This document shows positions 51,620 to 59,819 of a stretch of 64,000 bases of DNA, one piece after another; positions within the stretch are counted from its first letter, which is position 1; each line of letters starts with the position of its first letter. The translations under genes were made by a program, and so were the position numbers. The notes below the pieces were generated by a model. It made no database searches. It saw only the letters and a list, made by a program, of their open reading frames with translations, and was not told the DNA's origin. Source of the DNA: Rhodobacteraceae bacterium HIMB11 (GTDB lineage Bacteria > Pseudomonadota > Alphaproteobacteria > Rhodobacterales > Rhodobacteraceae); the NCBI GenBank assembly GCA_000472185.1, contig AVDB01000002.1, positions 310,001-374,000 on the forward strand, given 5' to 3'.

Positions 51620-54600
51620 CTAAAGCCCAAGCTTACCCATTCTAGAACGTATTGCGCCAACCTGTCGACCCATCAGCTCTGCTATAGATTTCACGCTTTC
51701 TCCATTTGCCACTAGTTGCTTTAAGCGATCTTCTTCTTCATCACTCCAAGATTTATAGGCGTTTGTGACCGTTTTTCGAAGTTGATCAATATTTTCTTTG
51801 TTTGGTATCAGTTTCTCGGAACTCTGATGTGAGGAGCGATTTTCGGTTAGTCGTTGATTAGGCTCTTTTGGAACTTGCTTAACCCTTTTCGGTGGCGAAA
51901 GAGGTTTTGGATCAGCAGTTGTCGTAACTCTTTGCGATATGTTTGGAAGGTGCTTTGTTTTGTAGTCACAACCGGTGTCTCTAAATTTAGAACACCCCCA
52001 AAATGAGCCATACGGTCCAATTTCTTGTTGCAGATGGCCACCACAATCAGGTTTAGGACAGCGTGCTATTAATTGCTCGCAGACATCGCATCTAAGTTCA
52101 TTCACGCTGTTTTGGCCGGGGAAACCTTGTTTGCAATGCGGACATGGTTGTTCTGAATGTTCGCAGTATGGATAATTATTGCAAGACCAGAAGTTTCCGT
52201 ATGGGCCAGTTTTCAGAGTAAGTTTGCCTTCAAAACATTTGTGGCATTTGGGTAAAGCTGATGAAGGTTTTCCCCATATTTCGCATTGAAATGGGCTTTG
52301 AACTAGCTCTTCAACAAACGGAGAAATCTTTCCACTTTCAGTGCATATAAACACTTTTTTCTTCGCTCGGGTTAGAGAAACATAAAACAGTCTACGTTCT
52401 TCCGAATTTGGGAAGTCTTCGGCTTTCGCTAGCACCAGATCCAATACGTGATCATCAGCACGCTCGTTTGGAAAGCCTAAGTTGTCGGCGATTGCTTCTA
52501 GAATTATCACATAATCTGCTTCCAGACCTTTTGATCTATGTGCGGTTTTGAAGCTTATCTCTAAATCAGGAAATTGGCCTCTTAAATCCGAGAGAATTTT
52601 CGCATAGTCTCTGGAGTATGTTTTGAGATTATATCGTCCTAAAATTAATACTTCTGCCTTGTTGTCTCCGTCGTTTTCGTCAGCAATTTGTTGTAAAATA
52701 TCTGATAGGTAATGCTCGCCATGAGATTTTTGGAAACATACATAAACGGATGGATTGTGGTGCTTTCTGAATGATGAAACTTTTTTTGCAATCTGATCTT
52801 CGTTTTGAAGAATGAAATGCGTTGCATGTTTCGTTATCTTTTCTTCTGATCGGAACGTCATTGATAGATCGGTACGTTCGAAGTTACCAAAAAATGATGA
52901 AAACTCTTTCATTACATTTATGTCAGAACCTGCAAATCTAAAGATGGCTTGCCAATCATCGCCGACACAAAATAATTGTGTATCTGTGTGATATTTTTGA
53001 AGAGCTGAAACGAGTTTTGACCGACCAACCGATATATCTTGAAACTCATCGACCATAATGTAGCGGAATGGACTTTGAAATTTCCCAGTCTCTAACTGTT
53101 CACAAGCCAATGAAATCATGTCGTGAAAATCAATCTTATCTTCGATCTGTAACTGTTCTTGATAACTGTTAAAAACTGGCATGAACACATTAATGAACGC
53201 AGCATTCCTTGCCTGTGTTTTTTCATCCATACTAGCATTACGAGCGTGCAGAATATCTTCTGTTAAATGGCTTCCTTTGAAGTGCCCAAGAAAGGTAGTG
53301 ACCAAAGCGGTGAACGGATCTAAGCGGCCCATGTCCCGCAGAATGTCAAACATAGCATCGGGGTCCAGTGGATTGAAAATCACACCTTTTTCCTCAAGTT
53401 TTTCTTTTAGTCTGGATGTCAAAACACCCTGTGATTTTTCACAGCTATATGTTTCAACTAATGTTGTCCCATTCTGCTTATGCAGATCTCTTTTCCACCT
53501 AAGAGACTTTAGATACTCTTTACGATCTACATATGGTGCGGTTCTAGCAAATCCTCTTAATCCTAAGTGCTCAATATAAATTTGGAATTTTGGTAAGTAA
53601 AAGTCTGGTTGGTACTGTCTACGTTTTATGTCTGAAGTTTTATATTCGTAATCTGTTTCGTAGATATATTCGATACCGTTTGTGTACAAAAAATTTGCAA
53701 TCTCACATTCCTCAAAGCTCTTAACCAGTTCTCCTTTTAACGACCTAATTTTATGCTTTTTGATGTAATTCCAGTATTGTCCGTAGTTTTCGAAATCAAA
53801 TTCACTTTCGTAAGGAGCGAAAAATTCAGTGAACCATTTATTTAACAAAATACGATAGTCATTGTTGTTCAAGTTCAATCGAATTGCATGATTTATAAAA
53901 TTTTGAAGAGCCAACTTGTCTTCAGCTAATTTGGATAGACTTGGTCTGCTACCCGTGGCCCGCCCCAAAATATCCAAACCGAGACTATGAAACGTATGAA
54001 CGCTAATTTCTGTGTCGGTCAAACCAGGAATGCGCTGTTTTAGCCTAGTAGCCATTTCTAATCGCGCGTCACGTGCAAAAGCCAACAGTAAAAGTTCATC
54101 AGGTTTTCGAAGTCCTTTCGATAGCAGCCAAGCTGCCTTCGCGACGATTACTGAGGTTTTTCCACTACCTGCTGCAGCGACAACTAAGTTTGCATCCTCG
54201 TCTACAACAACAGATTTACGTTGCTCATCTGTAAGTGGGTGTGACTCTATTTCGTCAAATAGCTTTTGTTCTCTAGCTATTTCCATCGGGATATATGCAG
54301 CATTACAGCTTTCTCTGACGCCATGAGTATTTTCTAAAAACCTGCGGGTTTTTCGCAGATCTTTTGCCAATTGTTCTCTAGCAACTAAGTTTGGTATTTT
54401 GCCAATTATGCCACGTTCAATTTTTCTAGCCGTTGACATACGTGAAGCAAATACACTGGTGCGCTGAAAATAGTTGCGCTGCTCAACATCAGTGATCCAA
54501 GAAGATACCAGGCGTAGGTCAGTTTCAAAATTCTTTAAACGTAGCCTCCAAGCATGGGCTTCCGCTTCTTCATATTGCTTAAGGAGCCTGTATAAATCTT

Positions 54601-54853
54601 TTTTGCTGAGACCTCTGAACGTGTACGCATTACTGAAAGCATTTATCTGCAGCTTTTTGAACGGCCAGCCACCATGCTTTTTTTGTAGGACATCCGTGTA
54701 CTTTACGGGTACGTTGCTATGTCTCTTATCAAGTGTGAAATGATCTTCATGGAATGTGACGGCTTTAAACTTAGTAAGGCCGAATAGGTACGCAAATATC
54801 CGGTAGATTCCTCGTCGTTTAAATTGGTCTTTGGTCATTCTATGCAATGGCAT
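51620..54853 (-). CDS. UvrD/HelD-like helicase with nuclease-like insert and topoisomerase zinc ribbons
   Basis: 1077 residues. The N-terminus (1-200) is HelD-like. Walker A AAAGSGKTSVIVAK is at 226-239, Walker B YIMVDEFQDISVGRSK near 640, motif V FKTAHRSKGLEADYVII and motif VI RLFYVSLTRAKKKVF follow. Between the helicase halves, about 370-440, lies a PD-(D/E)xK-like stretch (YQPDFYLP, IYIEHLG). After the helicase come two topoisomerase-type zinc ribbons (CHKCFEGKLTLKTGPYGNFW and a second with GPYGSFWGCS), and a Myb/HTH-like C-terminus (SWSDEEEDRLKQLVANGES). It may unwind and cut DNA in island replication or defence. Confidence 0.78.
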   Translation of the reverse strand: MPLHRMTKDQFKRRGIYRIFAYLFGLTKFKAVTFHEDHFTLDKRHSNVPVKYTDVLQKKHGGWPFKKLQINAFSNAYTFRGLSKKDLYRLLKQYEEAEAHAWRLRLKNFETDLRLVSSWITDVEQRNYFQRTSVFASRMSTARKIERGIIGKIPNLVAREQLAKDLRKTRRFLENTHGVRESCNAAYIPMEIAREQKLFDEIESHPLTDEQRKSVVVDEDANLVVAAAGSGKTSVIVAKAAWLLSKGLRKPDELLLLAFARDARLEMATRLKQRIPGLTDTEISVHTFHSLGLDILGRATGSRPSLSKLAEDKLALQNFINHAIRLNLNNNDYRILLNKWFTEFFAPYESEFDFENYGQYWNYIKKHKIRSLKGELVKSFEECEIANFLYTNGIEYIYETDYEYKTSDIKRRQYQPDFYLPKFQIYIEHLGLRGFARTAPYVDRKEYLKSLRWKRDLHKQNGTTLVETYSCEKSQGVLTSRLKEKLEEKGVIFNPLDPDAMFDILRDMGRLDPFTALVTTFLGHFKGSHLTEDILHARNASMDEKTQARNAAFINVFMPVFNSYQEQLQIEDKIDFHDMISLACEQLETGKFQSPFRYIMVDEFQDISVGRSKLVSALQKYHTDTQLFCVGDDWQAIFRFAGSDINVMKEFSSFFGNFERTDLSMTFRSEEKITKHATHFILQNEDQIAKKVSSFRKHHNPSVYVCFQKSHGEHYLSDILQQIADENDGDNKAEVLILGRYNLKTYSRDYAKILSDLRGQFPDLEISFKTAHRSKGLEADYVIILEAIADNLGFPNERADDHVLDLVLAKAEDFPNSEERRLFYVSLTRAKKKVFICTESGKISPFVEELVQSPFQCEIWGKPSSALPKCHKCFEGKLTLKTGPYGNFWSCNNYPYCEHSEQPCPHCKQGFPGQNSVNELRCDVCEQLIARCPKPDCGGHLQQEIGPYGSFWGCSKFRDTGCDYKTKHLPNISQRVTTTADPKPLSPPKRVKQVPKEPNQRLTENRSSHQSSEKLIPNKENIDQLRKTVTNAYKSWSDEEEDRLKQLVANGESVKSIAELMGRQVGAIRSRMGKLGL

Positions 54854-54918
54854 TAAGTGTCTTATCTCTGTTAACTAATCGTAACTTAACAAATTTAATA
54901 CACTTAACAACGTATGTG

Positions 54919-55806
54919 TTAAGACCTCTCAATCAATCTATATGGCTTTGTCTGATTTTCCCTTGTGATACGACCAGCTGACGCAAGCCGTTTACAGGCC
55001 TCGCTTATTTGAGGCTCTGACCTCTGCAACATTTTGGCGATTTCACTTACACGTAATTCACCGTATCTTTCTATCAGGTTTAATATGTCACTTTTCGTTG
55101 GTGCTCGGTCAGAAATATCAGCACCAGCGCCTGTTTTCTCAGTATAGCGTCCATCCGAAAACGTCAGAATTTTTTTGCTGGGTAAGATTAAACGACCTTT
55201 GGTATTGAGAACCGTTTCACCATTTCCGGTACTTAATATCATCAAATTATCGGGAACACCTTGGACCGCAGTAGAACCAATGATTTTGTCGAAAGGATCG
55301 TCGCTGTCATTAGCGTTTGACTTACCAGAGTGTGTTAACACCAAGCCGTCCATGTCATATTTATCCACGAGCTCTTTTATCTCTGTCATTGCGTGATATT
55401 CTGCATCATAGCTGCCGATGTTGCGTCTCTTCAGCTTGGCTAGGATGTCCACAATAAGTATACTTGGTCTCATACTTATTATAACAGCCTCTAAATCGCG
55501 CTCACCACCCTGTCCAAAGCCCTTTAGCTCACCTTCTAATACAAGATGCACACGGTGTTTTTCAGTGAACTCAGAGAACCGCCCCTGTGCCATTCGGGGA
55601 TTATATTCCAAAGCCAGGTACAAAACACTTTTCTCAAGTGATATGTCGGCAGCTATCTGTTCTGCCAAAGTAGATTTACCGGACTTCGGCTTGCCCCCGA
55701 GCAAAGTGAGACCCGCAGGTAACCAGCGATGTATTTGATCTTTAACATCTAATTTTAAGCTCAGGACTTCGCTAACGTGACGGCCAACTAGCGGTTCAGT
55801 CCGCAT
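54919..55806 (-). CDS. RecA-fold ATPase with C-terminal winged helix (RepA/AAA_25-like)
   Basis: 295 residues from ATG 55806. Walker A GGKPKSGKSTLAEQIAADI at about 37-55, Walker B SILIVDILAKLKRR near 125, and VLTHSGKSNANDSDDPFDKI as a typical AAA_25/RepA loop; residues 235-295 form a winged helix (LRVSEIAKMLQRSEPQISEA). Relatives are replicative helicases or primase partners of small plasmids and islands. It sits 11 nt into the upstream small gene and in the same transcription direction as the AlpA and integrase genes. Confidence 0.72.
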   Translation of the reverse strand: MRTEPLVGRHVSEVLSLKLDVKDQIHRWLPAGLTLLGGKPKSGKSTLAEQIAADISLEKSVLYLALEYNPRMAQGRFSEFTEKHRVHLVLEGELKGFGQGGERDLEAVIISMRPSILIVDILAKLKRRNIGSYDAEYHAMTEIKELVDKYDMDGLVLTHSGKSNANDSDDPFDKIIGSTAVQGVPDNLMILSTGNGETVLNTKGRLILPSKKILTFSDGRYTEKTGAGADISDRAPTKSDILNLIERYGELRVSEIAKMLQRSEPQISEACKRLASAGRITRENQTKPYRLIERS

Positions 55807-56029
55807 TCTCGTTTTCCTTCGTTGCAATTTTTAGAACACTGATAACAAACGCTCGGTAATCGTCGTTCCATCCGCCTTTAGGTGGACACTCGCCTATTTT
55901 GCCAAGAATATAATCCCGTGATCGGCCATAAGTTGTTTGATCGTCGATCCAGTTTACTATGCTCTTAAACCATTTCCCATGGGGCGGGTGAAACATCCAT
56001 TGGCTTGTTTGTTTTTTGGGATTTGACAA
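55796..56029 (-). CDS. 77-residue island protein of unknown function
   Basis: 77 residues starting from a TTG with a GGGAG ribosome site 8 nt before it; the first residues are MSNPKKQTSQWMFHPPHGKW. A Trp-rich segment (WFKSIVNWIDDQ) and a late FVISVLKIATKE helix suggest a compact domain. It is 1 nt after the AlpA gene stop and overlaps the ATPase start. I recognise no family. A start at ATG 55996 would shorten it by 11 residues. Confidence 0.5.
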   Translation of the reverse strand: MSNPKKQTSQWMFHPPHGKWFKSIVNWIDDQTTYGRSRDYILGKIGECPPKGGWNDDYRAFVISVLKIATKENENAD

Positions 56030-56030
56030 T

Positions 56031-56231
56031 TTAAGTTCTCCCTTGTCGAATTATGGTGGATCGATTGCGATTATCCATCCAATTTTCGATTTCTTGTGAG
56101 CACCATCCAACTGCACGTGTCCCAATCTGTACTGGACGTGGAAAGTTACCAGCGTCCATCATTCGGTATATTGTTGATCTCGATAAACCTAATTTCTTTT
56201 CGAGGTCGCGGCGGCGATAGTAATGTTTCAT
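56031..56231 (-). CDS. AlpA-family small regulator / excisionase
   Basis: 66 residues from ATG 56231. RRRDLEKKLGLSRSTIYRMM is a MerR-like winged helix-turn-helix, followed by GNFPRPVQIGTRAVGWCSQE, the standard AlpA pattern, ending in a basic tail. AlpA proteins control the integrase or act as excisionase in P4-like islands. It lies between the unknown gene at 56236 and the small 77-residue gene, all co-directional. The extension to 56294 belongs to no family. Confidence 0.82.
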   Translation of the reverse strand: MKHYYRRRDLEKKLGLSRSTIYRMMDAGNFPRPVQIGTRAVGWCSQEIENWMDNRNRSTIIRQGRT

Positions 56232-56235
56232 AGTG

Positions 56236-57018
56236 TTACCTTTCAGCGTCGAGAGTTGTGTTGTTTGAGCGCTTCTGGGTATTTTTGGGAGCAATGGCGA
56301 TAAAAAAATAACGGAGGAAATTATTTAATTTTTTATTTTCCTCCGTTAGCAGCTTCTTGATGTAATGTTCGACATTTGCTTCGATTTCCAGCAGTGCAAA
56401 AACTGCTGATAGAAATGAGTGGAATTTGCCTCCTGCAACATTGCTGTCGGTATAAGGGTCGTGCGTAATTGAAATGTTATAATCAGTTCCTGCCTTGAAA
56501 ATGTCTGCACATATCTTGGCAATGTAATAGGCAGCGGTTTTTTGTTTTCTGCCTTTCTTTGGCGGTGGATTTGTTTCAGAGCCACTTAAAACGGCAATTA
56601 ATCCACGATCTGAAGTGCTTAACATTCTTGCGGCTTCGTCTACTTGATCAGCAATTGGTGAGAGAGAATTAGCTAAAATCTCGCTGTAGCTATTTTCACT
56701 CAAGCGGTACTCCTGCTTAAGTTTATCATTTGCGTTAATCTGAGACTGTTTCTCAAGAGCGATGCTACCATGATGTCCAACTTGCAGAAGTAATTCCCTG
56801 GCTTGTAAAAGTTTTGCGGCAGCCTTTTTGAGGTGTTCCCGATCTTTTTCAGGTGGTTTATCGCCAGCAACTATTTTTTCGAAAGATTTCCCGAACAGCC
56901 AAGCATCGATTATTGCATTCGCATATTCAGCAGTTTCGTGTGCTTCAATTTTTGAAGTATGTTGCATAATGAGTTTAGAAATTTCTGCCTCAATGTAATG
57001 CCAATTAGGGATGTTCAT
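56236..57018 (-). CDS. island protein of unknown function
   Basis: 260 residues from ATG 57018. It is mostly helical with Lys/Glu/Ala-rich parts, and residues 145-165 contain a basic, Pro-rich stretch (SETNPPPKKGRKQKTAAYYI). No motif is recognised. The start overlaps the integrase stop by 14 nt, so it is translationally coupled to the integrase, which suggests an island maintenance role. The gene is AT-rich. A TTG at 57024 is an alternative start. Confidence 0.5.
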   Translation of the reverse strand: MNIPNWHYIEAEISKLIMQHTSKIEAHETAEYANAIIDAWLFGKSFEKIVAGDKPPEKDREHLKKAAAKLLQARELLLQVGHHGSIALEKQSQINANDKLKQEYRLSENSYSEILANSLSPIADQVDEAARMLSTSDRGLIAVLSGSETNPPPKKGRKQKTAAYYIAKICADIFKAGTDYNISITHDPYTDSNVAGGKFHSFLSAVFALLEIEANVEHYIKKLLTEENKKLNNFLRYFFIAIAPKNTQKRSNNTTLDAER

Positions 57019-58243
57019 TTCCAATTTTCCCTTCCAAAAAGTAGTGCCATTTGCTCAACAACTTCGCGCGCTCATCTAACAAGTCTGTCCTGTAGTAAGC
57101 ATGCTCTACCTCTGAACCAAACTTATGTGCCAACTGCAGTTCAGCAGCCTCCCGTGATTGCCCTGTCTCAGCAACCCAGTCTCTGAACGTTGAGCGTAGG
57201 CCATGAGGCACTGCTGGAAGTACGGACCCTTGATCTACAAATCCATGTGCATCACTAGCATGCATCCGCTTCATTAGCGCGGATAGCGTCATATCTGACA
57301 GTGTCGTGAGGTTTCCCGATTTAAATACCAACCCTGATTGATCATTTGTGTCGCTGATCAGCTCATACATGGCAGAAGTAATTGGCACTCTATGTTCGCG
57401 CTTAGCTTTCATTCTCTCCGCTGGGCGCGTCCAAATGCCAAGGTAGCCGCGCTTCTTTGCTTCAGTTTTTTCAAATAGATGTACTTCTTCCCAACGCATG
57501 CCTCTGATCTCTCCTGACCGTGATGCTGTCATGGTAAGGAGCATTAGGGCCTTAGCGCCTGTTCCATCGCGCTCCTTTAGTTCAGCCCACCATCTCTGAG
57601 CGTCCTTTAGTTGCAGGGCAGGGTGGTTTCGTTTGGTTTTGACTTTGGACTTTTGAGGTAGCAAAGCTGAGAGGTTACCTTGCCATGCCGCTGGATTAGG
57701 TGGCGACATCATACCTTTGACAATTGCATAGTCTAGAACCCTCTCAATCCGCCCACGCAAGCGACTTGCTGTCTCTGTTTTGTTTTTCCAGATAGGCTGG
57801 AGCAAAACGTGTATCTCATTCACTGAGATTTCATTAACGGGCATGCTTCCAATGAATGGAAGAGCATATGTCTCAAGTGTGGTGCGCCATTGCGCTCTAT
57901 GTTTGGTATTTTTCAATTCGTCTAGGATTGAGGGTAGAGCCATTTCCACGACTTCTTTGAAAGATGGGATCGTCTTTGGTTTAACCCTTTCTAGTTTAGG
58001 GTTGATCCCGCGCTGCGCCAGAGCCTTGTTCTCAGCAGCAATTCGACGGGCTTCGGCTAGGGAAATCATCGGATAATTACCTAGACCCAATTCAAGCTGT
58101 TTGCCGCCAAAACGTATCTTCTGAGACCAACTTTTTGATCCTGACTTGCGGACATAAATATGTAAGCCAGTGCCACTGTCATCATAGTAACGGCCAGGTT
58201 TCATTTCTTGGTTTAACGCTTGCGCAGTTAGTCTCTTTGGCAT
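57005..58243 (-). CDS. int: tyrosine-type site-specific integrase (P4/DUF4102 type)
   Basis: 412 residues from ATG 58243 (MPKRLTAQALNQEMKPGRYY). The N-terminal arm-binding domain covers residues 1-90. The catalytic residues are in MTASRSGEIRGMRW (Arg), HGLRSTFRDWVAETG (His-x-x-Arg) and HAYYRTDLLDER (Tyr nucleophile). It recombines attL and attR of this island, being right beside attR. Upstream the open frame runs through the tandem GCCCCCACA arm repeats, so the longer start at 58282 is a false extension. The start overlaps no other gene. Confidence 0.92.
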   Translation of the reverse strand: MPKRLTAQALNQEMKPGRYYDDSGTGLHIYVRKSGSKSWSQKIRFGGKQLELGLGNYPMISLAEARRIAAENKALAQRGINPKLERVKPKTIPSFKEVVEMALPSILDELKNTKHRAQWRTTLETYALPFIGSMPVNEISVNEIHVLLQPIWKNKTETASRLRGRIERVLDYAIVKGMMSPPNPAAWQGNLSALLPQKSKVKTKRNHPALQLKDAQRWWAELKERDGTGAKALMLLTMTASRSGEIRGMRWEEVHLFEKTEAKKRGYLGIWTRPAERMKAKREHRVPITSAMYELISDTNDQSGLVFKSGNLTTLSDMTLSALMKRMHASDAHGFVDQGSVLPAVPHGLRSTFRDWVAETGQSREAAELQLAHKFGSEVEHAYYRTDLLDERAKLLSKWHYFLEGKIGNEHP

Positions 58244-58272
58244 TTCGCCCCCACATTCGCCCCCACAAATTT
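58244..58272. repeat. tandem arm-type sites, right end
   Basis: Two GCCCCCACA units 12 nt apart, 28 of 29 positions identical to the block at 43519-43547. They are just in front of the integrase start and may also serve integrase autoregulation. Confidence 0.6.
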
Positions 58273-58387
58273 GCAAGAACATATGATAATTATCTGGTAT
58301 TAGTGAGAATAAGTGAAGTATAAAGTATCAATAAAATAAGAACTATTAAGTATATACGAGACTTTGTAGGAATGATAATTGTACGGA

Positions 58388-58402
58388 CTTCGTTTCCGCC
58401 AC
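58388..58402 (+). repeat. right attachment-site repeat (attR)
   Basis: CTTCGTTTCCGCCAC is identical to the tRNA-Ser 3' end at 43453-43467 and in the same orientation. Confidence 0.88.
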
Positions 58403-58793
58403 ATTCCCTTTTTAATTTTAAGCTTATCAATGGATTATAGTTGTGTGGCGATTTTTGTCCCCAATCCTGTCCCCTAAAAATAATCTGACGCCGCCCATCG
58501 CGCGCGTGCGCGACCCTGTGCTTTATGCGTGTTTTGCCTCGCGCTCGCGCGCAACCCTTGCGTCCTGCTGTCTTCGCGCGCGCGTCACTGTGTTTCGTAG
58601 TGTTGAAGTCTGCATCGCGCGTGCGTGCGCGACTTGATCAATTTAGTCTGTGTCAGGGGTCTACGCGTGCGCCCGCGTGCGACTGGATCATTTTGTGTGA
58701 CCACATCACCAACCTGCTTCGTTTGAGCATTCCTCAAAAGTTAAATTTGGGTGGTATTCTTTGCACCACTTGTGGCGTTCTTTAATTCCTCAA
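58403..58793. other. gene-free spacer beyond attR with GC-alternating block
   Basis: About 390 nt without a credible gene. It holds two TGTCCCC units 12 nt apart (58456-58474), followed by a block of alternating pyrimidine-purine DNA, 58496-58700, with runs such as GCGCGCGTGCGCG. Three degenerate copies of a unit like GCGTGCGCGACTTGATCA occur near 58500, 58617 and 58670. The contrast with the AT-rich DNA on both sides is strong. Confidence 0.6.
58456..58474. repeat. TGTCCCC direct repeat, possible arm sites of another integrase
   Basis: TGTCCCC at 58456-58462 and at 58468-58474, period 12 nt. The period equals that of the island's arm sites, but the sequence differs, pointing to another integrase specificity. 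Confidence 0.4.
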
Positions 58794-59174
58794 TCACGCT
58801 GACATCACAATGTCGGAAATAGCGTACATTTTCCAACCATCTGATGTATGTTTATATGCGTAGAAACCCGAAGCCTCTTCAATTAGGCTACCATCTGACC
58901 GCAATCGTCTACAGTTTCTCATTAAAACATGCGCTTTTGTCTCGCTGTGTGCAACAATATCAATTTCAAAATTTTCACTTGTTGACCATCCTTTTGCAGC
59001 CTTCATCTCTGTTGGGGAGATTGGAAAGCTATCTAGAGTGCTGACAACTCCATCGCCAATATATGTTAATGGAAATTCGACACATTCATTGATAGTGTCC
59101 ACGTCTTCATTCACAAAAGCGTTCAAGTATTTTTGATAAGCTACAAGTAGCTCGCGCCGTGTTTCTTTTTGCAA
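58794..59174 (-). CDS. NTF2/SnoaL-like protein
   Basis: 126 residues from a TTG with an AAGGA ribosome site. The early helix (LLVAYQKYLNAFVNEDVDTI), FPLTYIGDGVV and the late RNCRRLRSDGSLIEEASGFY followed by YKHTSDGWKMYAISDIV fit the cone-shaped NTF2-like fold with a hydrophobic pocket. No catalytic residues can be assigned. It follows the GFA gene by 15 nt on the same strand. A second NTF2-like gene is at 61830. Confidence 0.6.
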   Translation of the reverse strand: MQKETRRELLVAYQKYLNAFVNEDVDTINECVEFPLTYIGDGVVSTLDSFPISPTEMKAAKGWSTSENFEIDIVAHSETKAHVLMRNCRRLRSDGSLIEEASGFYAYKHTSDGWKMYAISDIVMSA

Positions 59175-59189
59175 AAACTTATTCCTTTT

Positions 59190-59633
59190 TCATAAAGGCT
59201 CAGCAGCAGAGCCATCCTCGTTCATTCGGTGTTTTGCATAGACGACATCATCATCATGCGCAGATACCCAGTGGAAACTTTCATCTGCAAACATGTGAGT
59301 ATTCACATCGATTTGGCTTGGGTCATCCAGCGTCCCTATCATCATTACGCGTCGATCAGGAAACCGTTCAGTTGTTGCTGTAACTTGTGTCGAACATGTT
59401 GGACAAAAATGAATATATAATTCGCGGCCGTGTTCATCGCTTTTGTAAGTATAGGTCCGTAATTCACCATCGTTAAATTGCACGTCGTCAAGATTAAACG
59501 ACATTGCAGCGCGATAGGCGGTACCCAAGCTACGCTGACAAAACCGACAATGGCATGCGTAAGAAGCAATTGGCGCAGACTTGCATGTGAAACGCACAGA
59601 GCCACACAAGCAGCCCCCTTGGATTTCTGTCAT
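59190..59633 (-). CDS. GFA (glutathione-dependent formaldehyde-activating) family protein
   Basis: 147 residues from ATG 59633, with AGGAG in front. GGCLCGSVRFTC (first Cys pair), YACHCRFCQRSLG (central CxCxxC zinc site) and HFCPTCSTQV (last CxxC) form the complete GFA/CENP-V zinc pattern. The molecular function of most GFA members is unsettled. A -35/-10 pair is seen upstream (59662-59691). It is the first of two genes with the NTF2-like gene downstream. Confidence 0.85.
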   Translation of the reverse strand: MTEIQGGCLCGSVRFTCKSAPIASYACHCRFCQRSLGTAYRAAMSFNLDDVQFNDGELRTYTYKSDEHGRELYIHFCPTCSTQVTATTERFPDRRVMMIGTLDDPSQIDVNTHMFADESFHWVSAHDDDVVYAKHRMNEDGSAAEPL

Positions 59634-59661
59634 TTCGTACTCCTGTTGAAGTTCTGCAATC

Positions 59662-59691
59662 ACTTTAGGCATGCGCACTGAGGTGGGTCAA
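59662..59691 (-). promoter_or_regulatory. promoter of the GFA gene
   Basis: On the minus strand TTGACC, an 18-nt spacer and TAAAGT, giving a leader of about 22 nt. The sequence around the -35 element (TTTATCTTTGACCCACC) recurs with one change in front of the gene starting at 60431. Confidence 0.45.
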
Positions 59692-59705
59692 AGATAAACT
59701 TCGAG

Positions 59706-59737
59706 TGCCCCCCAATGATCCCACTACAGTGTGGATT
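59706..59737. repeat. 32-nt imperfect repeat, copy 1
   Basis: TGCCCCCC, A, ATGATCCC and, after 4 variable nt, CAGTGTGGATT. It resembles 62318-62349 at 26 of 32 positions. Confidence 0.5.
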
Positions 59738-59819
59738 TTGCAAAAGAGGAAATGAGTATTTTAATTTAGAAACAGATTAGCCTTGTTGCCCTGTAGGCGT
59801 CAGGTGATTGTGGGTTACT

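Larger units (their letters stand above)
43468..58402. mobile_element. integrated genomic island at tRNA-Ser(GCU)
   Basis: The element is bounded by the 15-bp direct repeats at 43453 and 58388. It carries a tyrosine integrase facing inward from the right end, an AlpA-type small regulator, a RecA-fold ATPase, SSB, a large helicase, a DUF5681 gene and cargo. It has no phage structural, terminase large-subunit or conjugation genes, so it is not a full prophage or ICE. Nearly all genes are on the minus strand; the exception is a set of four small membrane-protein genes. It is AT-richer than the flanking core DNA. Confidence 0.88.

Noticed and set aside
53181-53579. 132-residue plus-strand frame opposite the helicase gene
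   Set aside because: It is antisense to the conserved middle part of the helicase, has no ribosome site, and its Ser/Arg/Lys-rich composition is that of a shadow frame.
43468-58402. Prophage
   Set aside because: Apart from integrase, AlpA, SSB and a DUF5681 gene there are no capsid, portal, tail, large terminase or lysis genes.
58496-58700. CRISPR-like array in the GC-alternating block
   Set aside because: The repeated units are degenerate and irregularly spaced, with no unique spacers of constant length and no cas genes nearby.
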